Shown piece by piece: positions 1-6,338 of a stretch of DNA of 7,567 nucleotides. Within the stretch, counting starts at the first letter, position 1, and each line of letters begins with the position of its first letter. Location: positions 369-7,935 of the forward strand of contig JAGRLQ010000247.1 of NCBI GenBank assembly GCA_020441735.1, in the 5' to 3' direction. The notes under the pieces were generated by a model that was given only the letters and a program-made list of their open reading frames with translations, ran no database searches and had not been told where the DNA came from. This DNA comes from Nitratireductor sp. (GTDB lineage: Bacteria; Pseudomonadota; Alphaproteobacteria; Rhizobiales; Rhizobiaceae). A program made the position numbers and the translations under genes.

Positions 1-253
1 TGGTGCCGACGCCGTCATTGGCGGCAACCAGCACGGGATCCTTAAAGCCTGCCGCCTTGAGGTCGAATAAACCGCCGAAGCCGCCGATTTCGCCATCAGC
101 CCCTGACCGAAGGGTGGATTTGACCGCAGGCTTGATGCGAGCGACCAGTTCATTGCCGGCATCGATATCGACACCGGCCTCAGCATAGGTCATGCCCTGC
201 CGGTTGTGTTCGGCGGAAGAGACGGAAGTTTCTTTGGGAGAACCGCTGCTCAT
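1..253 (-). CDS. purM: Phosphoribosylformylglycinamidine cyclo-ligase (AIR synthetase), N-terminal part
   Basis: PurM closes the imidazole ring of formylglycinamidine ribonucleotide with ATP to give aminoimidazole ribonucleotide, the fifth step of cytoplasmic de novo purine synthesis. Only the first 84 codons are present; the gene runs off the left edge. Three family signatures are visible: the YAEAGVDIDAGN block (residues 23-34), the glycine-rich GEIGGFGGLFDL (54-65), and NDGVGT (79-84), which begins the conserved nucleotide-binding NDGVGTK segment. The ATG at 253-251 gives about 20 residues before the conserved block, somewhat longer than E. coli PurM. The Met at residue 21 is an alternative start but lies almost against the conserved block. 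No strong Shine-Dalgarno sequence precedes 253. The gene is transcribed away from the membrane-protein gene across a 230-bp spacer. In many proteobacteria purN follows purM; here that region is outside the window. Identity is near certain; the exact start is less so. Confidence 0.96.
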   Translation of the reverse strand, partial: MSSGSPKETSVSSAEHNRQGMTYAEAGVDIDAGNELVARIKPAVKSTLRSGADGEIGGFGGLFDLKAAGFKDPVLVAANDGVGT

Positions 254-320
254 GGGTGCGCGTCATGTCCGTTGAAGCCTGAAATGCCCTGCGGCGGGTT
301 TGCGGCATGGCGGATAAAAC

Positions 321-335
321 TGCAAGCATTTTGCA
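321..335. promoter_or_regulatory. Operator-like inverted repeat in the purM/AI-2E divergent spacer
   Basis: TGCAA, five bases (GCATT), then TTGCA form a perfect 5+5 inverted repeat. It lies 68 bp upstream of the purM start and about 150 bp upstream of the plus-strand gene, where a repressor or activator could act on either. It resembles a PurR box (GCAA-N4-TTGC) but has one extra central base, and alphaproteobacteria generally lack the enterobacterial PurR. A five-base arm is expected by chance about once or twice in a spacer this size, so this is only a candidate. Confidence 0.2.
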
Positions 336-390
336 CGCCGCAGCCTGTTGATAGTGTGGAAATGGAAAACTTCCCGACTGCGGAAGGTCG

Positions 391-412
391 GCAAGGCATT
401 TCCCAGCCTTGC
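391..412. repeat. 7-bp perfect inverted repeat (hairpin) in the divergent spacer
   Basis: GCAAGGC (391-397) and GCCTTGC (406-412) are perfect complements with an 8-base loop. No T-run follows on either strand, so it is not an intrinsic terminator. Just upstream lie overlapping, mutually exclusive short stems: CTTCC/GGAAG (370-374 with 382-386) and CCGAC/GTCGG (374-378 with 387-391). If transcription towards the membrane-protein gene starts upstream of about 360, these would fold in its leader. Otherwise they may be a protein-binding site. The repeat is seen directly; any function is inference. Confidence 0.45.
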
Positions 413-483
413 GCCGGTCTTTCCCGCCATTTACATAGCGGGAGGTCACATAATTCCGGCACAGGACCGGGGAACCAGGCACC

Positions 484-1644
484 ATGAAACAGCAAACCGT
501 CATGCATGTGCGCAAACAGGCGCTGTTCTGGTCGGCAGCCCTTGCTGCCTTCCTGGCGTTCCTTTGGCTGTTCGACGACATCCTGTTGCCCTTCATTGCC
601 GGCATGGCGCTGGCCTATTTTCTCGATCCCGTTGCCGATTACTTCGAAAGCCACGGCATTTCGCGCATGTGGTCGACGGTGCTGATCACCCTGCTGCTGC
701 TCGTCCTGTTCATCCTGTCCATGGCGATTCTGATCCCGGTCCTGGTAAACCAGTTGACCGGTTTCATGGAGCGGCTGCCTGACCTGGTGAACCGGCTGCA
801 GGAGCTCATTGCCTCTACAGAGAACAAATGGCTTCGCGACCGCTTTGGCATCGATGGCAAGACGCTTCAGGACAACATCAACGCCTTGCTGCAGCAGGGC
901 GCGGGGTTTGTCTCCACAATCCTGCAACAGGTCTGGGCCTCGGGAAAATCGCTGATCAACATCGTCTCGCTGCTGGTCGTCACCCCGGTCGTCGCCTTTT
1001 ACATGCTCTATGATTGGGACCGCATGGTCGCCAAGGTCGACAGCTGGGTGCCGCCGCGCAACCGCAAGACCGTGCGCGAACTCTTCCACGACATCGACGT
1101 CGCCGTTGCCGGTTTCATCCGCGGCCAGGGTTCGCTCTGCCTGGTGCTCGGCCTGTTCTACGGCATCTCGCTGACCATTGCCGGCCTCAATTTCGGCCTG
1201 CTGATCGGGCTGATCTCGGGCCTGATATCCTTTATCCCCTATGTCGGCTCGCTGACCGGTCTGGTGCTGTCCATGAGCGTGGCCCTGGTCCAGTTCTGGC
1301 CGGACTATTTCTCCATCGCGCTGATCGCAGGAATTTTCGCCCTCGGCCAGTTCCTGGAGGGCAACATCCTGCAGCCCAAGATGGTCGGCGACAGCGTTGG
1401 CCTGCATCCGGTCTGGTTGATGTTCGCGCTGTTTGCCTTTGGTTCGCTGTTCGGTTTCGTCGGCATGCTGATTGCGGTTCCCGCTGCCGCCGCCGTGGGC
1501 GTCGTCGTGCGCTTCGCCCTGAAACGCTACAAGGAAAGCGAACTTTATACCGAAGGTGCCGACGGCGTGGATGAAGCCCTGCTGGCGCCGCCTGCAACCA
1601 GCCGCGCTGCCCGCAACAAGCGCCGCAGTCAGCCCAAGAGCTGA
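484..1644 (+). CDS. AI-2E family (PerM/UPF0118-type) integral membrane transporter
   Basis: A 386-residue inner-membrane protein of the AI-2E transporter family, whose members include E. coli PerM and TqsA. Hydrophobic segments lie near residues 14-46 (probably two helices), 62-90, 155-176, 213-235, 238-268, 275-291 and 308-345. A soluble stretch at about 91-154 separates the N-terminal and C-terminal groups, as is usual. Family landmarks are FLDPVADYFE (46-55), YDWDRM (176-181), GLISFIPYVGSL (246-257), and GNILQPKMVGDSVGLHP (293-309) before the last helices. The tail from about 347 is hydrophilic and ends basic (RNKRRSQPKS), probably cytoplasmic. Length is typical. The start at 484 is backed by GGGGAA at 469-474 with nine bases between; Met7 is a less likely alternative. 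Substrates differ among members (autoinducer-2 export for TqsA, ion exchange for others), so none is assigned. The stop is followed 15 bp later by hdaA in the same frame, implying one operon. Confidence 0.93.
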   Translation: MKQQTVMHVRKQALFWSAALAAFLAFLWLFDDILLPFIAGMALAYFLDPVADYFESHGISRMWSTVLITLLLLVLFILSMAILIPVLVNQLTGFMERLPDLVNRLQELIASTENKWLRDRFGIDGKTLQDNINALLQQGAGFVSTILQQVWASGKSLINIVSLLVVTPVVAFYMLYDWDRMVAKVDSWVPPRNRKTVRELFHDIDVAVAGFIRGQGSLCLVLGLFYGISLTIAGLNFGLLIGLISGLISFIPYVGSLTGLVLSMSVALVQFWPDYFSIALIAGIFALGQFLEGNILQPKMVGDSVGLHPVWLMFALFAFGSLFGFVGMLIAVPAAAAVGVVVRFALKRYKESELYTEGADGVDEALLAPPATSRAARNKRRSQPKS

Positions 1645-1659
1645 GCCTTGCGAGCAGCC

Positions 1660-2388
1660 ATGGCCAAACCGGAAACGTCTCCTCAACAGCCCGATAGCGG
1701 TTCGAAAAAGCACGGCAAGCCGGCGCAACTGGCGCTCGAACTGCCGGTCGAACGCGCCATCAGCCGCGACGACCTGCTGGAGAGCGCCTCCAACCGGCTG
1801 GCGGTTGACTTGATCGATGACTGGCCGGACTGGCCGGCAAATGCCGTGGTGCTGGCGGGACCCGTCGGGTCCGGAAAATCCCATCTCGCCGCGATCTGGG
1901 CAGGAGAAGCCGATGCCGTCATCCTGCCGGCAGCAGAACTTGCCGAGCACCCGGGGATCGCTGCCCAGGGCAATTTGGTGATCGAGGACGCTGCACCGGA
2001 CACGCTTGATGAAGAGGCGCTGTTTCACACCTTCAACCAGTTGCTTGCTGCCGGGCATTATCTTCTCATCACCAGCCGCAGCTTCCCGTCGGCCTGGATG
2101 GTGGAATTGAAGGATCTGCAGTCGCGGCTCAGGCTTGCCCACCTTGTCGAGTTGAGCGAACCCGATGACGAACTGCTCTCGGCGATCATCGTCAAGCTCT
2201 TTGCCGACCGCCAGCTGGAGGTTTCTGCGCAGACCGTTTCCTATCTCGTCGCCCGCATGGAACGCTCGATGGAAGCTGCCGGCCGGCTGGTTTCCTGGCT
2301 CGACCGGGAAGCCCTGGCGCGCGGACGCAAGATCAATCGCAGCCTTGCCGCCGAGGCGCTGGCTGCCATGGAAACAGGCATCAAGTGA
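1660..2388 (+). CDS. hdaA: DnaA regulatory inactivator HdaA (Hda homologue)
   Basis: A 242-residue AAA+ protein related to DnaA domain III but without the DNA-binding domain IV. In Caulobacter, HdaA acts with the DNA-loaded sliding clamp to stimulate ATP hydrolysis by DnaA and prevent extra rounds of initiation. Visible features in order: a clamp-binding motif QLALELP (23-29), Walker A GPVGSGKS (67-74, Lys73), a Walker B-like LVIEDA (106-111, Glu109-Asp110), sensor I ITSR (137-140), a box VII arginine in DLQSRL (Arg156), and a sensor-II-like helix around RMERSMEAAGRL (199-210). The Walker B reads Glu-Asp where DnaA has Asp-Asp; I think this is usual in alphaproteobacterial HdaA but cannot confirm it. 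ATG at 1660 is chosen because it keeps the clamp motif near the N terminus. An in-frame TTG at 1648 would add four residues and has AAGAG at 1636-1640 at suitable distance. It lies 15 bp after the AI-2E stop in the same frame, so the two are probably co-transcribed. Length fits the family. Confidence 0.92.
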   Translation: MAKPETSPQQPDSGSKKHGKPAQLALELPVERAISRDDLLESASNRLAVDLIDDWPDWPANAVVLAGPVGSGKSHLAAIWAGEADAVILPAAELAEHPGIAAQGNLVIEDAAPDTLDEEALFHTFNQLLAAGHYLLITSRSFPSAWMVELKDLQSRLRLAHLVELSEPDDELLSAIIVKLFADRQLEVSAQTVSYLVARMERSMEAAGRLVSWLDREALARGRKINRSLAAEALAAMETGIK

Positions 2389-2482
2389 TCCATGCCGGTG
2401 ATCCCCCTGTCATGCCCTGCCGCCCGCGCTCCTTCGTGAGCCCCCATATGCGCCCCTGCATCAACGGCAGCGCGGCAGCCGC

Positions 2483-2500
2483 CAGCTACCAATTTGTCAC
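2483..2500 (+). promoter_or_regulatory. Degenerate Pho-box-like direct repeat upstream of ppk
   Basis: CAGCTAC-CAAT-TTGTCAC has the layout of a PhoB site: two 7-mers resembling CTGTCAC separated by four A/T-rich bases. The second half-site matches the consensus at 6 of 7 positions, the first at only 4 of 7; against the E. coli 18-mer the match is about 12 of 18. It lies in the hdaA-ppk gap, about 70 bp before the ppk start. PhoB control of polyphosphate genes is known in other bacteria, so the position makes sense. At the 10-bp spacing seen in E. coli phoA, the hexamer that would be the -10 (TACGCA, 2511-2516) is poor. Candidate only. Confidence 0.27.
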
Positions 2501-2523
2501 AATCCGGCGCTACGCAAATCCGT

Positions 2524-2529
2524 TACAAT
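2524..2529 (+). promoter_or_regulatory. Candidate -10 element for ppk
   Basis: TACAAT matches the sigma-70 consensus TATAAT at five of six positions and would place a transcript start near 2536, giving a leader of about 30 bases to the ATG at 2567. No good -35 lies 16-18 bp upstream (AATCCG at 2501-2506); TTGTCA at 2494-2499 resembles a -35 but is 24 bp away. The promoter would therefore be weak or activator-dependent. If the call is right, the upstream in-frame ATG at 2528 overlaps the -10 and is not transcribed. Confidence 0.3.
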
Positions 2530-2555
2530 GTGCGCAAAGACGCATGCAGCAATAC

Positions 2556-2560
2556 GGGGG
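2556..2560 (+). promoter_or_regulatory. Ribosome-binding site that sets the ppk start
   Basis: GGGGG ends six bases before the ATG at 2567 and can pair with the 16S rRNA tail using one G-U pair. The other in-frame starts are worse supported: 2528 has no purine-rich sequence before it, 2606 has only AGG four bases away, and 2621 has only GAG directly against it. Confidence 0.5.
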
Positions 2561-2566
2561 CATATC

Positions 2567-4810
2567 ATGTTGAGTCCCTCCCAAAGACTGGTATTGATAG
2601 GCAAGATGACCAAGCACGAGATGATTTCCGAGCAGAACGCCGCCCAGTCCGGTACCCGGCCCGGCACCCGATCGGGCGGGCGCGACTGGTTCTCCGAACC
2701 GTCGCGATTCATGAACCGCGAGCTTTCCTGGCTGGAGTTCAACCGCCGTGTGCTCGAAGAGGCGGAAAATCCGCGCAACCCTCTGCTTGAGCGTGTCCGC
2801 TTTCTGTCGATTTCAGCCAACAACCTCGACGAATTCCTGATGGTGCGCGTTGCCGGCCTGATCAGCCAGGTTCGCCAGGGAATCGAGGCAACGACCCCGG
2901 AAGGGCTGACGCCGCGCGAACAGGTCGTTGCCGTCGACGAGGCGCTCAACAGCCTGCAGGCCGATCAGCAGAAAGCCTGGAACAGTCTGGACGCTCTACT
3001 GGAAGCTGAAGGCATTATCGTTGCCCATCCGCGCGAACTCAGCAAGACCGACATTTCCTGGCTGGAAGAATACTTTCTCGACAACGTCTTTCCGGTGCTC
3101 ACCCCGCTGTCGATCGATCCGGCCCATCCCTTTCCGTTCATCCCCAATCTCGGCAGCGCGCTGGTCTACGACCTCAAGAGCACCCGTGATGGCGATGCCA
3201 TGGTGGCGCTGCTGCGCCTTCCCGCGGGCATCCGCCGTTTCGTCGAATTGCCGCCGCGCAAGGACCACAAGACCATCTTCGTTTCCATCGAGGAGGTCAT
3301 CTCGCTGTTCATCGGCAAGTTGTTTCCCGGCTACGAAGTCATAGGCTCCGGCAATTTCCGTGTCATCCGCGATTCCGATATCGAGGTTGAGGAAGAGGCC
3401 GAGGATATCGTGCGTACCTTCGAAACGGCACTGAAGCGCCGCCGCCGGGGTTCGGTCATCCGCCTCGAGGTCGATGCCGACACGCCAGAAAACCTGCGCG
3501 ATTTCATCAGTGATGAAATCGTTTCCGAACTGACCCATGTCGCCACGGTCAACGGCATGCTGGCGCTGCACAACCTTTCGGAGATCGTCTCCCTCGACCG
3601 GCCGCAGCTGAAATTCGAACCCTACATTCCGCGCTTCCCCGAGCGTATTCGTGAAATGAACGGGGACTGTTTCGCCGCCATCCGCCAGAAGGACATCATC
3701 ATTCATCACCCCTATGAATCCTTCGACGTGGTGGTGCAGTTCATCCGTCAGGCAGCCAACGATCCGGGCGTCGTTGCCATCAAGCAGACGCTTTACCGCA
3801 CGTCGAACGATTCCCCGATCGTCGCCGCCCTTGTGGAAGCTGCCGAACAGGGCAAGTCGGTTACCGCGCTGATTGAGCTGAAGGCCCGTTTCGACGAGGA
3901 AGCCAACATCCGCTGGGCTCGCGATCTGGAACGCGCCGGCGTGCAGGTCGTCTTCGGCTTTGTCGACTGGAAGACCCATTCCAAGCTCAGCCAGGTGGTG
4001 CGCCGCGAGGAGGGCAGGCTGGTTTCCTATGTCCATATCGGCACGGGCAATTATCACCCGATCACCGCGCGCATCTATACCGACCTGTCCTACTTTACCG
4101 CCAATCCGCGGGTTGCACGCGATGTGGCGCAGGTCTTCAACTACCTGACCGGCTATGCCGAGATTGCCGAGTTGAATAATCTGGCGATCTCGCCCAAGCA
4201 CCTCAAGAACCGCATTCTCGAGCATATCGAGCAGGAAATCGCCCATGTGAAGGCGGGCCGCCGAGGCGAAATCTGGATGAAGATGAATTCGCTGGTCGAT
4301 CCGGTGATCATCGATGCGTTGTATCGCGCTTCCCAGGCCGGCGTAAAGATCGACCTCGTGGTGCGCGGTATCTGCTGCCTGCGTCCGCAGGTGGCAGGTC
4401 TTTCCGACAACATTCGCGTCAAGTCGATTGTCGGGCGCTTTCTCGAGCACAGCCGCATTCTGTGCTTCGGCAATGGCGCAGGACTGCCTTCGGAGGAAGC
4501 GCTGGTTTATGTGGGTTCCGCCGATCTGATGCCGCGCAACCTTGACCGCAGGGTCGAAGTTATGGTCAGGCTGGATACCGAAACCGTCCATCAGCAGGTG
4601 CTGGACCAGATCATGGTCGCCAACCTGATGGACAATGAGCAAAGCTGGGAAATCACGTCGGAAGGCAAGTCGCGCCGCATCGCGCCGAGCGAGGAAAGCG
4701 AAACCTTCAGCGCGCAGCGTTACTTCATGACCAATCCAAGCCTCTCGGGCAGGGGAGACTCTCTGAAAGATGATGCTCCGAAGAGCTTTGCACAGCAGTT
4801 TTTCCGCTAA
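2567..4810 (+). CDS. ppk: Polyphosphate kinase 1 (PPK1)
   Basis: PPK1 reversibly transfers the terminal phosphate of ATP to growing inorganic polyphosphate through a phosphohistidine; it is usually membrane-associated or at polyphosphate granules. From the chosen start the protein has 747 residues, against 688 for E. coli PPK; most of the excess is an N-terminal region of roughly 45 residues without recognisable motifs. The N domain begins at RFMNRELSWLEFNRRVLEE and continues with RVRFLSISANNLDEF. The middle domain carries SDEIVSELTHVATVNGMLALHN. The C-terminal half, a phospholipase-D-like fold, has DWKTHSKLS with the probable phosphorylated His471, and VHIGTGNYH with His490; their 19-residue spacing equals that of E. 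coli His435 and His454. HSRILCFGNG and SADLMPRNLDRRVEVM follow. All expected motifs are intact, so the enzyme should be active. ATG 2567 is preferred over 2528, 2606 and 2621 because of the G-rich site at 2556-2560. The 3' end overlaps ppx by 41 bp, implying co-expression. Confidence 0.97.
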   Translation: MLSPSQRLVLIGKMTKHEMISEQNAAQSGTRPGTRSGGRDWFSEPSRFMNRELSWLEFNRRVLEEAENPRNPLLERVRFLSISANNLDEFLMVRVAGLISQVRQGIEATTPEGLTPREQVVAVDEALNSLQADQQKAWNSLDALLEAEGIIVAHPRELSKTDISWLEEYFLDNVFPVLTPLSIDPAHPFPFIPNLGSALVYDLKSTRDGDAMVALLRLPAGIRRFVELPPRKDHKTIFVSIEEVISLFIGKLFPGYEVIGSGNFRVIRDSDIEVEEEAEDIVRTFETALKRRRRGSVIRLEVDADTPENLRDFISDEIVSELTHVATVNGMLALHNLSEIVSLDRPQLKFEPYIPRFPERIREMNGDCFAAIRQKDIIIHHPYESFDVVVQFIRQAANDPGVVAIKQTLYRTSNDSPIVAALVEAAEQGKSVTALIELKARFDEEANIRWARDLERAGVQVVFGFVDWKTHSKLSQVVRREEGRLVSYVHIGTGNYHPITARIYTDLSYFTANPRVARDVAQVFNYLTGYAEIAELNNLAISPKHLKNRILEHIEQEIAHVKAGRRGEIWMKMNSLVDPVIIDALYRASQAGVKIDLVVRGICCLRPQVAGLSDNIRVKSIVGRFLEHSRILCFGNGAGLPSEEALVYVGSADLMPRNLDRRVEVMVRLDTETVHQQVLDQIMVANLMDNEQSWEITSEGKSRRIAPSEESETFSAQRYFMTNPSLSGRGDSLKDDAPKSFAQQFFR
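4751..4757 (+). promoter_or_regulatory. Ribosome-binding site for ppx inside the end of ppk
   Basis: AGGGGAG is the strongest Shine-Dalgarno-like sequence in the overlap. It ends 12 bases before the ATG at 4770 and 15 before the second ATG at 4773, a longer spacing than usual. It favours the first ATG. A closer but weak alternative is GAAAG at 4765-4769. Its place within translated ppk codons fits coupled translation. Confidence 0.45.
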
Positions 4811-6332
4811 CCAGCGCAAGGCAATTCAACTGGCTCAGGGCCGGCTGAAGGAGCGCGAACCGGTAGCCGTCATCGACCTTGGCTCGAACTCCGTGCGTCA
4901 GGTCATCTATGAGGGCCAGACCCGCTCGCCCTCCGTGCTGTTCAACGAGAAGATCCTTTGCGGCCTGGGTGAGGGCCTGCATCTCAGCGGCAAGCTCAAC
5001 GAGATTGCCGTCGAGCGTGCCATCCGTGCGCTTCGCCGTTTCAAGCAGCTGCAGCACCAGACCGGGGTGGGCGATGTGCATGTGCTGGCAACCGCTGCCG
5101 CAAGGGAGGCTGAAAACGGTCCGCAATTCATAGCCCGGGTCGAGGAACTGATGGAATGCCACGTCGAGGTGCTGACCGGCGCGATGGAGGCCCATTATGC
5201 AGCGCTTGGCATTCATGCCGGTTTTCACAAGCCCTCCGGTATTGTTGGTGACCTGGGCGGCGGCTCACTGGAACTGGTCAATGTCAATGCCAGGAAGGGC
5301 AGTGGCATCACCTTGCCGCTCGGCGGCCTGCGCCTGCGTGAAATGGCAGGCGAATCCCTTTCAAAGGCAGCCAAGATCGCCCGCAAGGCATTGTCCGAAA
5401 GCACGGTAACCTGGGACAACAGCAACAAGACCTTCTATGCGGTGGGCGGCACCTGGCGCTCGCTCGGCAGGCTGCATCTTTCCTATTACGATCATCCCCT
5501 GCCGGCGGTGCACGAATACGAGGTTCCCGCCGACCGCATGCTGCGCTTCTGCTCCAAGGTGGCCGCCCGCCAGCTCTCCGATATTCGCGGCATCGAGGCG
5601 GTTTCCAAGAACCGGCGAGAATTGCTGCCCTATGGTGCTGCGGTGATGGGCGAAATCATCAAGGCCTACGCGCCCGACACCATTGCCATTTCCTCGCTCG
5701 GTGTGCGGGAAGGGTTTCTGTACTCCAGGCTTCCCCAGAAGGAGCGTGAAAAGGACTCGCTGCTGACGGCAGCACGCGACCTTTCCATCCTGCGCGCCCG
5801 GGCTCCCGACCACTGCATGGAACTGGCGGAATGGACCGGCCGCGCCATTGGCGAACTGGGTATCGAGGAAACCGAGGACGACCGCCGCCACCGCACGGCA
5901 TCCTGCTATCTGGCCGATATCGGCTGGCGCGCCCATCCCGATTTCCGCGCCCGCCAGGCGCTTGAGGTAATCGCCAATGCCGGCTTTGTCGGCATCTCTC
6001 ATGAGGGTCGCGCCTATCTCGCCATCGCCGCCTACCATCGCTATCAGGGACTTTCGCAGAAGGCCGGCGAGCCGGAGGTGGCGGTGCTGGCAAGCGAGGG
6101 TTCGAGGCGGCGCGCCCGCATCCTCGCCGCCTTCTTCCGCGTGCTCTACCTGCTGTCGGCCTCGACCCCCGGCGTGCTGCCGATGATCGGTTTCGCCAAG
6201 ACCGGCCCCTCGGATGTCGAATTGCGGATCCCACCCGAGCTTGCAGACCTCGACGGTGAACGCCCGGAGGAACGCGTCCGCCAGCTGGGCGCCGAACTGG
6301 GGCTCAATGTCAATGTGATTGTCGAGGGCTGA
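4770..6332 (+). CDS. ppx: Exopolyphosphatase (Ppx/GppA family)
   Basis: A 520-residue enzyme of the Ppx/GppA phosphatase family, which removes terminal phosphates from polyphosphate; some members hydrolyse pppGpp instead. The actin-like ATPase core shows the first phosphate loop AVIDLGSNSVR (33-43), VLATAAAREAENG (105-117), the probable catalytic Glu140 in GAMEAHYA, the second phosphate loop GDLGGGSLELV (160-170), and AVGGTWRSLG (224-233). The C-terminal part (about 330-460) looks like the HD-type helical domain of the family, with LADIGWRAHP and ISHEGRAYLAIAAYHRY. One oddity is Gln44 after SNSVR, where relatives usually have a hydrophobic residue. Two adjacent ATGs (4770, 4773) could start it; 4770 is nearer the AGGGGAG at 4751-4757. 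It overlaps ppk by 41 bp in another frame, which argues for polyphosphate as substrate rather than pppGpp. The stop lies 6 bp from the stop of the convergent rnd. Confidence 0.94.
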   Translation: MMLRRALHSSFSANQRKAIQLAQGRLKEREPVAVIDLGSNSVRQVIYEGQTRSPSVLFNEKILCGLGEGLHLSGKLNEIAVERAIRALRRFKQLQHQTGVGDVHVLATAAAREAENGPQFIARVEELMECHVEVLTGAMEAHYAALGIHAGFHKPSGIVGDLGGGSLELVNVNARKGSGITLPLGGLRLREMAGESLSKAAKIARKALSESTVTWDNSNKTFYAVGGTWRSLGRLHLSYYDHPLPAVHEYEVPADRMLRFCSKVAARQLSDIRGIEAVSKNRRELLPYGAAVMGEIIKAYAPDTIAISSLGVREGFLYSRLPQKEREKDSLLTAARDLSILRARAPDHCMELAEWTGRAIGELGIEETEDDRRHRTASCYLADIGWRAHPDFRARQALEVIANAGFVGISHEGRAYLAIAAYHRYQGLSQKAGEPEVAVLASEGSRRRARILAAFFRVLYLLSASTPGVLPMIGFAKTGPSDVELRIPPELADLDGERPEERVRQLGAELGLNVNVIVEG

Positions 6333-6338
6333 ACGCCG

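Noticed and set aside
312..320. DnaA-box-like sequence on the minus strand (TTATCC followed by GCC)
   Set aside because: Only seven of nine positions match the consensus TTATCCACA, it stands alone, and such matches are common; the nearness of hdaA does not make it meaningful.
409..436. Sigma-70-like pair TTGCGC-N16-TTACAT ahead of the AI-2E gene
   Set aside because: Each hexamer matches consensus at only about three of six positions, and it overlaps the 7-bp inverted repeat; too weak to annotate.
180..605. Overlapping open frames on both strands in the purM/AI-2E spacer (141 codons minus, 93 and 144 codons plus)
   Set aside because: They run across the start of purM or of the AI-2E gene, have no ribosome site, and their translations show no family features.
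250..2142. A 630-codon open frame on the minus strand opposite the AI-2E gene and hdaA
   Set aside because: It is a G+C-rich shadow. The two plus-strand genes share one reading frame, so the stop-free antisense frame continues across both. Its translation is rich in His, Gln, Asp and Arg with no recognisable domain, while the plus-strand proteins have clear family motifs.
2389..2490. Possible terminator after hdaA (GCGGC-A-GCCGC near 2472-2482)
   Set aside because: The loop would be one base and no T-run follows, so it is not an intrinsic terminator. Readthrough from hdaA into ppk cannot be excluded.
2385..2573. Small open frames in the hdaA-ppk spacer (such as 62 codons from 2385)
   Set aside because: No Shine-Dalgarno support, no recognisable protein features, and the region overlaps the likely ppk promoter and start.
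2996..4819. A 607-codon open frame on the minus strand opposite ppk
   Set aside because: Same shadow effect over a long G+C-rich gene; no family motif or ribosome site, and ppk on the other strand is unmistakable.
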